From an uncultured Flavobacteriaceae bacterium (GTDB lineage Bacteria > Bacteroidota > Bacteroidia > Flavobacteriales > Flavobacteriaceae), in NCBI GenBank assembly GCA_947503005.1, contig CANNCA010000002.1:496001-560000 (forward strand): DNA of 64,000 bases, written 5' to 3'. The stretch's first letter is position 1. The number at the start of each line of letters is the position of its first letter. Below are positions 28,155 to 39,000 of this stretch, piece by piece. A program made the translations under genes and the position numbers. The notes under the pieces are model-generated. The model made no database searches and was not told the DNA's origin. It saw nothing but the letters and a program-made list of their open reading frames with translations.

Positions 28155-29368
28155 TGCGCTTACTATTTTATTTAGGGATTCTTTTCTTTTTCACGCCTGT
28201 ATCATGTGCCAAAAAGTCGAAGCAAAAGGTCGGTGAAGCACAATCAATAACTTCTCCTGCAGGCACTAATGCTTCATTACCTTATTTATTCACTAATACT
28301 GAAACCACACTACTATCATGGATAGAAGAAGTAAATGATAGTCTAGTCAGTTTACGGTATTCCGAATTGAAAGAAGGCGAGTGGCTGAATCCAACTACTA
28401 TTGTCAGCGGAAGCGATTGGTTCGTAAATTGGGCCGACTTTCCGTCCATAGTGGAAAATAACGGTCATCTCTTTTCCCATATACTCAAGAAGTCTTCTGA
28501 GGGCACTTATTCTTATGATGTGAAAATGAATCTTAAACGTGCAGGTACTTCAGCATGGTATACTGAAATGCCATTGCATTCAGATCAGACTCCCACCGAG
28601 CACGGTTTTGTAACTGCAATTCCTTATCAAGCTGACTCGTTCTTTGTTACTTGGTTGGATGGTAGAAATACGGAAGAAATAGACGGTCAAGAACGTGGTG
28701 CCATGACAATACGAGCGGCGGAAGTTTCGGTTAAAGGCGAAATTGTAAATGAGGTGCTACTAGATTCCCGTACTTGTGATTGTTGTCAAACAACAGCTGC
28801 AGTAACTGAAAACGGTCCGGTGGTAATTTACCGCGATAGGACTGAGAATGAAATCAGGGATATCAGTATTGTTCGCCTGGTCAATAGCAAATGGACCAAT
28901 CCGGTATCGATACATGAAGATAATTGGAAAATTAATGGATGTCCTGTGAACGGCCCTAAAGCAGCCGCGATCGAAAACGTGTTGGTAGTGGCATGGTTTA
29001 CCGGAGCCAATGAGCAATCAGCAGTAGAAATTGCATTCTCGAATGACAATGGGACGAATTTTAATGCACCGATAACCATTGGGTCAGACAATGTTATTGG
29101 CCGGGTAGATGTAGTTTTATTAGATAAAAATACCGCATTGGTAAGCTATGTTGAATCGAAGGATAAAAGTGCTCAATTAAAAGTAGCCAAAATCAATCAG
29201 TCAGGAGAAGTATCAAATGCAAAAGTTATAACGGAAATAAGTGCTTCACGCAAATCAGGTTTTCCGCAGATGGAATTGGTTGGTGATAAAATTCTTTTTG
29301 CTTGGACCGATGTCCTGAGTGGAAAGTCAAATGTGCGAACTTCCCTCATATCCATAAATGACCTATAA
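28154..29368 (+). CDS. sialidase-like (BNR propeller) lipoprotein with CDCC motif
   Basis: VSCAKK lipobox; FPSIVENNGHLFSHIL; DSRTCDCCQTTAAVTENGPVVIYRDR; INGCPVNGP; start codon overlaps the tlpA-like stop (TAATG). Confidence 0.75.
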   Translation: MRLLFYLGILFFFTPVSCAKKSKQKVGEAQSITSPAGTNASLPYLFTNTETTLLSWIEEVNDSLVSLRYSELKEGEWLNPTTIVSGSDWFVNWADFPSIVENNGHLFSHILKKSSEGTYSYDVKMNLKRAGTSAWYTEMPLHSDQTPTEHGFVTAIPYQADSFFVTWLDGRNTEEIDGQERGAMTIRAAEVSVKGEIVNEVLLDSRTCDCCQTTAAVTENGPVVIYRDRTENEIRDISIVRLVNSKWTNPVSIHEDNWKINGCPVNGPKAAAIENVLVVAWFTGANEQSAVEIAFSNDNGTNFNAPITIGSDNVIGRVDVVLLDKNTALVSYVESKDKSAQLKVAKINQSGEVSNAKVITEISASRKSGFPQMELVGDKILFAWTDVLSGKSNVRTSLISINDL

Positions 29369-29394
29369 AAAACCTCCGAAGAAATAAGGTTTTT
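29368..29394 (+). terminator. putative intrinsic terminator
   Basis: AAAAACCT-N11-AGGTTTTT just after the 29368 stop. Confidence 0.55.
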
Positions 29395-29542
29395 AAGTTA
29401 TATTTTTATTTTTCGCTTGCTATATTTATGAACTGAAAACAATTTCTCAGAAGAATCCCCCCCGTTTTACATTAAAACAAGTCAAATACCCATTAATAGT
29501 ACTTTCTGGGTTCTTGATATTTAAGTATTTAAAAAATAGATT

Positions 29543-31489
29543 ATGGCGATAGGTTGGGTTAGAGCGTATTCAGATGAATTTATCCATTTCAAAGATATCG
29601 TTGGAGAGAGTAAGAAAGATAAATCATTTTATCGACAGGGATTCCGCACTAAGATTCATGAACTTCAAGATGAGAATTCTCCCGTACTCCAAGAGTTGAA
29701 ATGGGAAGACGAAGTGGAACTACCAGATGGCATCGGTTCTGGGTCGTTTACAAAAGTTATTTTTCAAGGGAATGAAGGTTTTGTAAAAAGAAGCCATTTA
29801 GTGGAGGTTGGCTTTGTTCACAATTTGGAAGAAGGAGAAGACAATCGTTTCATAGCGCAGTTGGAAACCAATGTTCGTACCATCAAACTGTTATGGGGTG
29901 ATCTAGTCCAAATTCGTAAGCGAGAAGGAGATAAATGCAAGGTAAAGGCAAGAAACTGGTTTGGCACAATGGACACAAATCGAATTATTGACAAGGCACT
30001 GTTGGATATTTTTTTTATTGATGTTGGCCAGGGGGATGGTATCCTCGTTAGATTTCCGGAAGGAAAGCACTTGCTTATTGATGGAGGACTACAGCGTAAG
30101 AATCAAATGACGGGCAAGAATGCAGCTGATTTTCTAGACTGGAAGTTCCATGCAGACTATGGCCATTTCAAAATCACGCTTGACGGTATGATGGCTTCGC
30201 ACTGTGATTCCGATCATTATGGGGGACTGTGGGACTTGGTCAAAGAGCCAATTGCAGAGGATAAAGAATTGGATTGTGTTGAATTGAAAATAAAGGAGTT
30301 CTTTCACGCGGGATTGTCACGATGGAAAAAAAGAGAAAACCTTGCAAATCCTCACAAAGATGGTCTTGGACCAACATCAGATGGATGGTTTGTACGCTTA
30401 CTAGGGGATCGAACAGACGTAGAAGAATCTGTGGAGGAGAACAGTGAGAATACCCTTCAGGGAGATTGGGGCTCATTTATAAAAGCTGTTCTTGATCAAG
30501 ATGCGGATACCACGATTGAAAGAGTTGGTGTTAAAGAAGAAGAAATAAAAAACGGAACTGACTTTCCTCAAATATGGAAAAATGACTCCGAATGTGCGAT
30601 TAAAGTACTCGCCCCAATAACCAGACAAGTCAATGGTATAGATGCATTGAAAGACTTAGGTGTAAAATCTATAAATACAAACGGTCACAGTATCTGTTTA
30701 CGGTTAGATTATGGATCTGCACGTATTCTACTCACTGGGGATCTTAACAGCGCCAGTATGAATTGGATTTCAGAAGTCTTTGAAGATCGAATCAATGAAT
30801 TTTCTTGTGATGCCGCTAAAGCATGTCATCATGGAAGTCATGATATCTCATATAAATTCTTAAAGGAAATAAACGCTGCGGCTACTGTTATTTGTTCTGG
30901 TGATTCAGAAGGATATGCACATCCTCGTCCCGAAATTGTTGCAGCGAGTGCGGTTACCGGCTTTGTTGCGGTAGATGAAGTGAAAGACAAGCTGATTACC
31001 CCCTTGATATATATGACGGAGATTGAGCGCTCTGTTTCATTGGGCAGGCTCACCCATATACGACTAAAAAACTTTCCAGACATTGCTAATACGGTAAAAG
31101 AAGAGGTTGTTTTCGCTACAAGCCCTGATTTAATTAGCAATTCGGCTTTGTATTCCTATCGCGAAAGAAAAATTATGGATGACATGGATGACACGAATGA
31201 AAAAGAAGACTTTAAGGATGAAATTGAAGAGCGTGAAAAAGATTTATTGGAATCAAGTTTTGAGAAGCAGGTAAACGCTGAAACCGAAGCTGATTTTCAT
31301 TATCAAACGGTTCATAAGTTTACTACACCATATGGTAATCAAAGATTAAAAGGTACACGCATCATGACAAAGAATCACTACGGATTGGTAACCGTACGTA
31401 CGGATGGCGAAACGATGATGTGTGCAACCATGACAGAAACTGGTGATGGGTGGTCTACAAAAAGTTTTCCTGCACGATTCGTCAACTAA
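29543..31489 (+). CDS. ComEC/Rec2-type MBL-fold hydrolase, cytoplasmic, with N-terminal SH3-like region
   Basis: IFFIDVGQGDGILVRFPEGKHLLIDGG; MASHCDSDHYGGL; SARILLTGDLN; CHHGSHD; no transmembrane or signal segment. Confidence 0.85.
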   Translation: MAIGWVRAYSDEFIHFKDIVGESKKDKSFYRQGFRTKIHELQDENSPVLQELKWEDEVELPDGIGSGSFTKVIFQGNEGFVKRSHLVEVGFVHNLEEGEDNRFIAQLETNVRTIKLLWGDLVQIRKREGDKCKVKARNWFGTMDTNRIIDKALLDIFFIDVGQGDGILVRFPEGKHLLIDGGLQRKNQMTGKNAADFLDWKFHADYGHFKITLDGMMASHCDSDHYGGLWDLVKEPIAEDKELDCVELKIKEFFHAGLSRWKKRENLANPHKDGLGPTSDGWFVRLLGDRTDVEESVEENSENTLQGDWGSFIKAVLDQDADTTIERVGVKEEEIKNGTDFPQIWKNDSECAIKVLAPITRQVNGIDALKDLGVKSINTNGHSICLRLDYGSARILLTGDLNSASMNWISEVFEDRINEFSCDAAKACHHGSHDISYKFLKEINAAATVICSGDSEGYAHPRPEIVAASAVTGFVAVDEVKDKLITPLIYMTEIERSVSLGRLTHIRLKNFPDIANTVKEEVVFATSPDLISNSALYSYRERKIMDDMDDTNEKEDFKDEIEEREKDLLESSFEKQVNAETEADFHYQTVHKFTTPYGNQRLKGTRIMTKNHYGLVTVRTDGETMMCATMTETGDGWSTKSFPARFVN

Positions 31490-31630
31490 TCGAAATTTTC
31501 AAAATGAAGTGCCTGCTAAGTAATTTGAAGCGAATCAAGTATACCCGTTATTCGTTTTCAATAAAAATATCCATCTTAAGATTGATGAGAAGTTCGTATT
31601 TTTAGTTTCATTTAAAATTTTGCCGTTAAA

Positions 31631-32833
31631 ATGTGGACTCAATTAGAAAAGTATAGGTTGTTTATTGCCATTCTAGTACTTGTAACATCATGCAAACAAG
31701 AGAAGCAAGTCGAACAAATCAAGGAAAAACCTTTGGTTCAATATGATGAGCCAGCTTCAACCTTGCCAATTGATAGATTAAACCTCCCCGAAGGGTTTAA
31801 AATAGAAGTGTATGCCGATAGTATTGACGGTGCCAGATCAATGGCTATGGGTGACGATGGTACACTTTTCGTGGGCACGCGTAATGAAAACACCATTTAT
31901 GCGATTCAGGATCGTGATAAAGATTATCGAGCTGATAAAGTAACCGTATTGGATACATCCTTGAACGTTCCAAATGGAATTGCTTTCAGAAACGGGTCAC
32001 TTTATGTCGCAGAAGTAAATCGATTGTTGCGGTATGACAATATTGAATCCCAATTGGATAGTCTTCCAGAACCTAAAATAGTTTATGATGATTACCCAAC
32101 AGAATTTCATCACGGGTGGAAGTACATTGCCTTTGGTCCTGATGACAAATTGTATGTTCCTGTAGGGGCACCTTGTAATATTTGCGATTCTACGGTGAGT
32201 GACAAAAGATTTGCCACCATTACACGAATGGATGCCGATGGAAGCAATAGAGAAATTTATGCGCATGGCGTTCGGAATTCGGTAGGATTTACTTGGCATC
32301 CCGACACCAAAGAATTCTATTTTACTGACAATGGTCGTGACATGATGGGTGATGATATTCCTCCTTGTGAGTTAAATCGGGTGAGCGAAGCAGGTCAACA
32401 TTTTGGCTATCCCTTTTGTCATGGGGGTGTCGTTAAAGACCCTGAGTTCGGTGACAAAAGACCTTGTTCTGATTTTGTTTCGCCAATTCTTGCCTTAGGC
32501 GCCCATGTAGCACCCTTAGCCGTAAAATTTAATACTGGAAACATGTTCCCGGAGAAGTACAAGCACTATGCCTTTGTTGCGGAGCATGGTTCATGGAACC
32601 GTTCAAAAAAAGTAGGGTATAAAGTATCCATGGTAAAGTTGGAAAACAATGAAGCCGTTGCCTATGAAACCTTTCTTGATGGTTGGCTCGATGAAGCGGA
32701 ACAAGAACGTTTTGGTAGGCCAGTGGACCTTTTGTTTCTCAAAGATGGTTCTTTGCTAATTTCTGATGATTTCGGTGATGCTATTTACCGTGTTTCATAT
32801 GATTCGGCAAACGCCCAGGTCGCTTTGAATTAA
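31631..32833 (+). CDS. PQQ-dependent sugar (glucose/sorbosone) dehydrogenase-like lipoprotein
   Basis: LNLPEGFKIEVYADSIDGARSMAMGDDGTLFVGTR; ITRMDADGSNREIYAHGVRNSVGFTWHPDTKEFYFTDNGRDMMGDD. Confidence 0.9.
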   Translation: MWTQLEKYRLFIAILVLVTSCKQEKQVEQIKEKPLVQYDEPASTLPIDRLNLPEGFKIEVYADSIDGARSMAMGDDGTLFVGTRNENTIYAIQDRDKDYRADKVTVLDTSLNVPNGIAFRNGSLYVAEVNRLLRYDNIESQLDSLPEPKIVYDDYPTEFHHGWKYIAFGPDDKLYVPVGAPCNICDSTVSDKRFATITRMDADGSNREIYAHGVRNSVGFTWHPDTKEFYFTDNGRDMMGDDIPPCELNRVSEAGQHFGYPFCHGGVVKDPEFGDKRPCSDFVSPILALGAHVAPLAVKFNTGNMFPEKYKHYAFVAEHGSWNRSKKVGYKVSMVKLENNEAVAYETFLDGWLDEAEQERFGRPVDLLFLKDGSLLISDDFGDAIYRVSYDSANAQVALN

Positions 32834-32958
32834 TAATAACTCTGTTTATTAGATTCTAGTTTTTCTATGTCTTATTTAGGTTTTTAACGGAAGCCCCTGT
32901 TTTTTGCGGGACTAGCCCTCAAATAATCGAATAAAGCGTTATTTTAGAGGGTCTCGAT

Positions 32959-35900
32959 ATGAGCTATAAAAAACCGACCAGGATGAGAACCTATATTACT
33001 GCCTTTTTTTGCCTGTTTCTATTTCATTTGGAGGCACAAATTGATACCTCCCAATTCCAAAATTTAGAATACCGCATGATTGGTCCCTTTCGAGGTGGCC
33101 GTACAGTTGGTGCAGTAGGGATTCCTACCCAACCAAACGTTTTCTTTATCGGACACAATAATGGTGGCGTTTGGAAAACAGATGATTATGGTCGTACCTG
33201 GAACCCGATTTTCGATGATGCGCCCACAGGTTCGGTAGGGGATTTAGCGGTATCGCCTTCAAATCCCGATATTATATATGTAGGTACTGGCGAAGGATTA
33301 CACCGTCCTGATTTGGCCGTTGGCGATGGTATCTTTAAATCGGTTGATGGAGGGAAAACATGGAACCACATCGGTTTAGGTGACATTCAACAAGTCAGTC
33401 GTGTAATAGTACATCCGACAAATCCAGACATTGTTTTTGTGGCAGGATTGGGTCATCCCTACGGTGCCAATGAAATGAGGGGTGTTTTTCGTTCTTTGGA
33501 CGGAGGTGGTACCTGGGAGAAAACACTTTATATCAATCAGAATACCGGAGCGGTTCAGGTGGAATTCGATCCTAGTCATCCACAAGTGCTGTTTGCAGAT
33601 ATGTGGGAACATTTAGAAGGACCTTGGGAGAATGCAAAATTCACAGGACCTAATAGCGGTTTATACAAATCAATCGATGGTGGCACCACCTGGATTAAAA
33701 TCACCAAAGGCTTACCAACTACGGAGCAGGGATTGGGAAGAATAGGCGTTGCTATTGCTCCAAGTAATTCCAACCGCATGTACGCGACCGTAGACGCTAA
33801 AGAAAATGGAGGAATCTATATCAGTAATGATAATGGTGAAAATTGGTCATTGATCAATACGGACTATCGCTTATGGGGCAGGGGAAGTGATTTTGCGGAA
33901 ATTAAAGTGCATCCAAAAAATGAGGATATACTATTTGTGGGCAATATTGCTTCTTACAAATCAGAAGACGGAGGTAAAAGCTGGATGTCTCTAAAAGGCG
34001 CTCCAGGAGGTGACGACTACCATCGAATTTGGATAAATCCATTACACCCTGATATTATGCTCTTCGCTGCGGACCAAGGTGCGGTGGTTACGGTAAACGC
34101 AGGCAAAACATGGAGTTCTTGGTACAACCAACCTACATCGCAATTGTATCATGTGAGTACTGATAATCAATTTCCGTATTGGGTCTATGGCGGTCAACAG
34201 GAAAGTGGTGCGATTGCCGTTGCAAGTAGAAGTAACGGTGGGCAAATTTCCTTTCGGGAATTCATGGGGGTGGGAGCCGATGAGTATGCCTATGTTGCTC
34301 CAGACCCCAAAGACCCGAATATAGTTTATGGCGGTCGGGTAATCAAATTCAATAAGAGCACGGGGCAATCACAAGTGGTCGCTCCGGAAGTATTGCGCTC
34401 TGGAAAAGTACGGTTTCTAAGAACGATGCCCTTACTCTTTCATCCTGCAGATGACAACATGCTCCTCTTCGGAACTAACATTGTTTTTAAAACGATGGAT
34501 GGTGGCCAAACTTGGGAAGAAATTAGTCCTGATTTGACAAGAAAACAACCGGAAATTCCGGAAAGTGTCGGTGACTTTAAGACAGATGAAATGAAGTCCA
34601 TGGCGCAAAGGGCCATAGTCTATGCGCTAGGTCCTTCACCTTTGAATAAAGATATCATTTGGGCAGGTACCGATGACGGATTGGTACATGTCACCAAGGA
34701 TAGTGGAACAAACTGGGCAGATGTCACGCCCCCGGAAATAGAGTCTTGGGATAAGGTTTCCCAAATTGATGCAGGTCATTTCGATGAAGGCACCGCCTAC
34801 ATTGCTGTGAATGCCATTCGCAAGGACAATATGCTTCCTTTGATTTATAAAACTCATGATTTTGGACAATCGTGGGAGTTGATTTCCAACGGAATGAATC
34901 CCATGGGACCTGTAAATACGGTACGGGAAGACCATACTGCAAAAGGATTATTGTTCGCGGGAACAGAACGAGAGGTCTATTTTTCAGTGGATGATGGTGC
35001 CAACTGGCAGTCGTTACGGTTGAATATGCCGGCATCCTCAATTCGAGATTTGGTCATTCATGAAAATGATTTGGTCATTGGCACACATGGGCGGTCCATC
35101 TGGATTTTGGATGATTTCAGCCCGTTAAGAGAATTGGCAGAACTCCCGCAAGAAAGTCCATATTTATTTCAACCCAGTGTAGCGACAAGGGTTCGGTTCA
35201 ATATGTTTACTGATACACCTTTGCCGCCGGAAGAACCCACAGGCGAGAATCCACCTGATGGAGCGCTATTGGATTATTACCTTCCAACAGCCGCCAAAGA
35301 AGTTTCCATCGAGATTTTAGATGATCAAAAAGTGGTGAATTCGTTCAGTAGTAAAACTGTTTTACAATTGCCCGACAGCACGAAACTACCGCATCCTACT
35401 TATTGGATTCGTCCCTTAGAAAAACCATCCACTGAGAAAGGGCATCAACGTTTTGTCTGGAATTTACGCTATGCGGACCCTCCAGGCGCGGACCGAAGTT
35501 ATGCGATAGCTGCAGTTTTGGAAAACACACCGGACGGCCCCGTGGGCCCGTTCGTTGCACCAGGTAAATATACTGTGAAGCTAACCGTTGATGGCACAAT
35601 TTTTCAAAAGGAAATTGTTGTCCGTTTGGATCCACGTTCAAAACTTTCACCACAAGGTTTAGAATTACAAACTTCGCTTTCTATGATCGTGTATGAAGCC
35701 TATAAACAATTGCATTCCCTTCGCGAAGTTGCAAAAGTAACTTCAAATAACAGAAAACTCAGAGGCAAGAAGCTTTCGGCAATTAAAAATTTTATTGGAG
35801 TAGGAGAACCTGAAAATGGAGATCCCTTATACGGTAGCATAAGAGAAGTGCAAATCGAAAATGAAACCGTAGTCGGACTTCAAGGGAAATTACTCTATCT

Positions 35901-36018
35901 TTTGATAGTACTTCAAAATGCAGATGCCAAACCTACTTCTCCGACCGAAAAAGCGGTTCAAAAAATGATAAAAAGAACTGAAGAAATGAAAACCAAATGG
36001 CAGTCCATTTCAAAATAG
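32959..36018 (+). CDS. VPS10/sortilin-like BNR-repeat secreted protein, paralog A
   Basis: About 11 Asp-box-like motifs (KSVDGGKTWN, KSIDGGTTWI...), MIGPFRGGR start, WSSWYNQPTSQLYHV...VYGGQQESG. Confidence 0.92.
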   Translation: MSYKKPTRMRTYITAFFCLFLFHLEAQIDTSQFQNLEYRMIGPFRGGRTVGAVGIPTQPNVFFIGHNNGGVWKTDDYGRTWNPIFDDAPTGSVGDLAVSPSNPDIIYVGTGEGLHRPDLAVGDGIFKSVDGGKTWNHIGLGDIQQVSRVIVHPTNPDIVFVAGLGHPYGANEMRGVFRSLDGGGTWEKTLYINQNTGAVQVEFDPSHPQVLFADMWEHLEGPWENAKFTGPNSGLYKSIDGGTTWIKITKGLPTTEQGLGRIGVAIAPSNSNRMYATVDAKENGGIYISNDNGENWSLINTDYRLWGRGSDFAEIKVHPKNEDILFVGNIASYKSEDGGKSWMSLKGAPGGDDYHRIWINPLHPDIMLFAADQGAVVTVNAGKTWSSWYNQPTSQLYHVSTDNQFPYWVYGGQQESGAIAVASRSNGGQISFREFMGVGADEYAYVAPDPKDPNIVYGGRVIKFNKSTGQSQVVAPEVLRSGKVRFLRTMPLLFHPADDNMLLFGTNIVFKTMDGGQTWEEISPDLTRKQPEIPESVGDFKTDEMKSMAQRAIVYALGPSPLNKDIIWAGTDDGLVHVTKDSGTNWADVTPPEIESWDKVSQIDAGHFDEGTAYIAVNAIRKDNMLPLIYKTHDFGQSWELISNGMNPMGPVNTVREDHTAKGLLFAGTEREVYFSVDDGANWQSLRLNMPASSIRDLVIHENDLVIGTHGRSIWILDDFSPLRELAELPQESPYLFQPSVATRVRFNMFTDTPLPPEEPTGENPPDGALLDYYLPTAAKEVSIEILDDQKVVNSFSSKTVLQLPDSTKLPHPTYWIRPLEKPSTEKGHQRFVWNLRYADPPGADRSYAIAAVLENTPDGPVGPFVAPGKYTVKLTVDGTIFQKEIVVRLDPRSKLSPQGLELQTSLSMIVYEAYKQLHSLREVAKVTSNNRKLRGKKLSAIKNFIGVGEPENGDPLYGSIREVQIENETVVGLQGKLLYLLIVLQNADAKPTSPTEKAVQKMIKRTEEMKTKWQSISK

Positions 36019-36046
36019 AACAGAATAAATTAAAACTAAGACACCT

Positions 36047-39000
36047 ATGAAAATATTACGTTTTACCATGATAGTTCTGCTTTGTCTGAGCTCAGGACTT
36101 GTTGCACAACGAAAGAAAAAAAGCACGGCTCCCGTGATTTCCGAAAGACTTTACGAATCAATGAAATATCGAAATATCGGTCCTTTTCGTGGAGGTCGCT
36201 CCACAACGGTGACCGGTATCCCTAATGATATTTTCACCTATTATATGGGTGCTACGGGAGGTGGTGTATGGAAAACTGAGGATGGTGGAAATACTTGGAA
36301 TAATATTTCCGATGGCTATTTTAACACTACAGGAATTGGAGACATTACGCCTGCACCATCCAACCCCAATATCATTTATGTGGGTACCGGGGAATCTCCA
36401 GTACGTGGTGTAAAGACTTCCCATGGCGATGGACTTTACAAGTCAACCGATGCCGGTAAGACTTGGAAACACATGGGGCTTGAAAAAACGAGACATATTA
36501 GTGATGTCTACGTGCATCCGAAAAATCCTGATAAAGTATTTGTAGCTGCTCAAGGTAATCCCTGGGGACCGAACGAAGAACGTGGTGTGTATCTGTCTGA
36601 AGATGGGGGAGAAACCTTTGAGAAAATTCTATATGTAAACCAGAATTCAGGTATTGTCGATATGACAGTGGATCCCAATAACCCAGATTTTATGATGGTG
36701 GCTTCTTGGGAGTTTTGGCGCAAACCATGGGTCGTACATAATGGTGGGCCTGGCTGCCGTATTTATAAAACCACTGATGGTGGTAAAAATTGGAAGGAAA
36801 TCACCAAAGGATTGCCGGAACTGAAAGGAAAAATGGGAGTCGATATTTCGCCCGCAAATCCCAATATCGTGTATATCGCCATTGATGCTGTAGGTGACAA
36901 AGCAGGTGTCTACCGCTCCGAAGACGCCGGAGAAAGTTTCAAGCAAATGACAAATGACGCTACTACGTATGCACGTTCTTGGTACTATATGCACATCATT
37001 GCAGACCCCATTGATGAAGATGAAGTTTGGGTAATGAACAGTTTTGCCATGAAATCGATTGACGGCGGAAAAACCTTTAAAGGAATGAAAGGTAGCCATG
37101 TGGATCATCACGACCTATGGATTAATCCGAACAATAATGATATTATGGTCAATGCCAACGATGGTGGTGGTTCGGTCACCTTTAATGGTGGAAAAACCTG
37201 GTCAACTATGTACAATCAGCCTACAGGTCAGTTTTACCGGTTGATTACCGATAACGGTCATCCATATCGCATATATTCAGGACAACAGGACAATAGCACC
37301 ATAGCAATCGATAGCCGCGTAGTGGATAACGGTATCGGAGAAATGCATTGGGATGTTATGCGGGCCGGAGAATCGTCAACGGTTGCCGTAGACCCTGATA
37401 ATCCACGTTTTGTGTATTCGACCTACTTCGCAAGTAATTTTGTGGAATGGGACCGTGATATCGATAATACGCGAACGGTAATGCCTTATCCCACACGGGT
37501 AACAGGCGAACAACCAAAAAACCTAAAGTACCGCGCCAATTGGAACGGACCTGTAATTGTTTCTCCCCATAATCCAAACGTGATTTATTATGGTTCTCAG
37601 TACGTAATGAAATCCTCCGATAGGGGCGTCACTTGGGAAGTGTTGAGCGAAGATTTGACCCGTAATGATAAGGAACATCAAGGCAAAGGTGGAGAACCGA
37701 TTAGCAATGAGCAGATTACTGCGGAGAGCTACAACAATTTGTTCAATATCGAAGAATCATCCTTAAGAGAAGGAGTCATTTGGGTCGGCTCTGATGATGG
37801 ATTGGTGCACGTCACTCAAGATGGTGGGAAAACTTGGACCAACGTGACTCCCAACGGACTTAAAGAAAGCATCATCAACGTGGTAGAACCTTCCCCTCAT
37901 GATGCTGCTACTGCTTATATCGCGGTTGCAGGCTATAAAATGAATGATTTTACACCTTATATATTTAAGACAAATAACTATGGGGCCACCTGGACGAAAA
38001 TCGTTAACGGAATTCCTGGAAACACCTTTGCAAGAAGTGTCCGTGAAGACCCTGATAGAAAAGGATTGTTGTATGCTGGGACCGAAACCGGAGTTTTTGT
38101 TTCATTCGATGACGGTAACCAATGGTTGCCATTGCAAAATAATTTACCCGAAGTTCCGATAACTGATTTGAGAGTAAAACGAAAAGATTTGGTAGTTGCC
38201 ACTCAGGGAAGGGCTTTATGGATCTTAGATGATTTGACGCCATTGCATCAAATTTCCGATGAAATTGCCAATGCAGATTATTACCTTTTTAAACCTAATG
38301 ATACCAACGCAGAGCTTTCGGTGGCCTACAGTATTGACGGGGGATTTGGAGAAAACCCTCCGCAGGGCGCTCAAATTAATTATGTATTGAACAAAGAGAT
38401 TTCCGATGACATTCCGATGTCATTGGAAATTAGGAATGATAGCGGCGAGGTAGTTCATTCAGAGTTTTCTCATCTGACTAAAGTAGGATGCGATTCCTTG
38501 ATTAAGCCTCAATTAAGGCGTAAGAAGGGGTCACATCGCTATTCTTGGAACATGAAAATTGGTCGTTTTGATTGTCTTACCGAATTATATACTACCAATC
38601 GTGATTTAACCGCCTATAATGCAGCTCCCGGAAAGTATACGGTTCGTTTGAACATTGGAGATTTCACTCAAGATCAAGATTTTGAAATTACCATCGATCC
38701 ACGAATCGCTAATAGTATCGAAAATGTAACGGCCGCGTATCAAGAACGTGATAAAATTTCCAAATCCATTTATGAAGGTGCAACTCAGATGGCAAAGGGC
38801 GTACGCGACCTTCAAAAAATTAAGCAGCAATTAGATTTTGTGCTTTCGGCCACTGATGATGAAAATCTCAAAAAGCAGGGTATAAATCTAAATCAAACTT
38901 TGGACGATTGGATTTCCAAGATTCTCCAAAAGGAAATGCGAACGTTTCAAAGTAATTACATGTTCGAAGCGCGACTGCTCATCAAGTTCAAGGACTTCTT

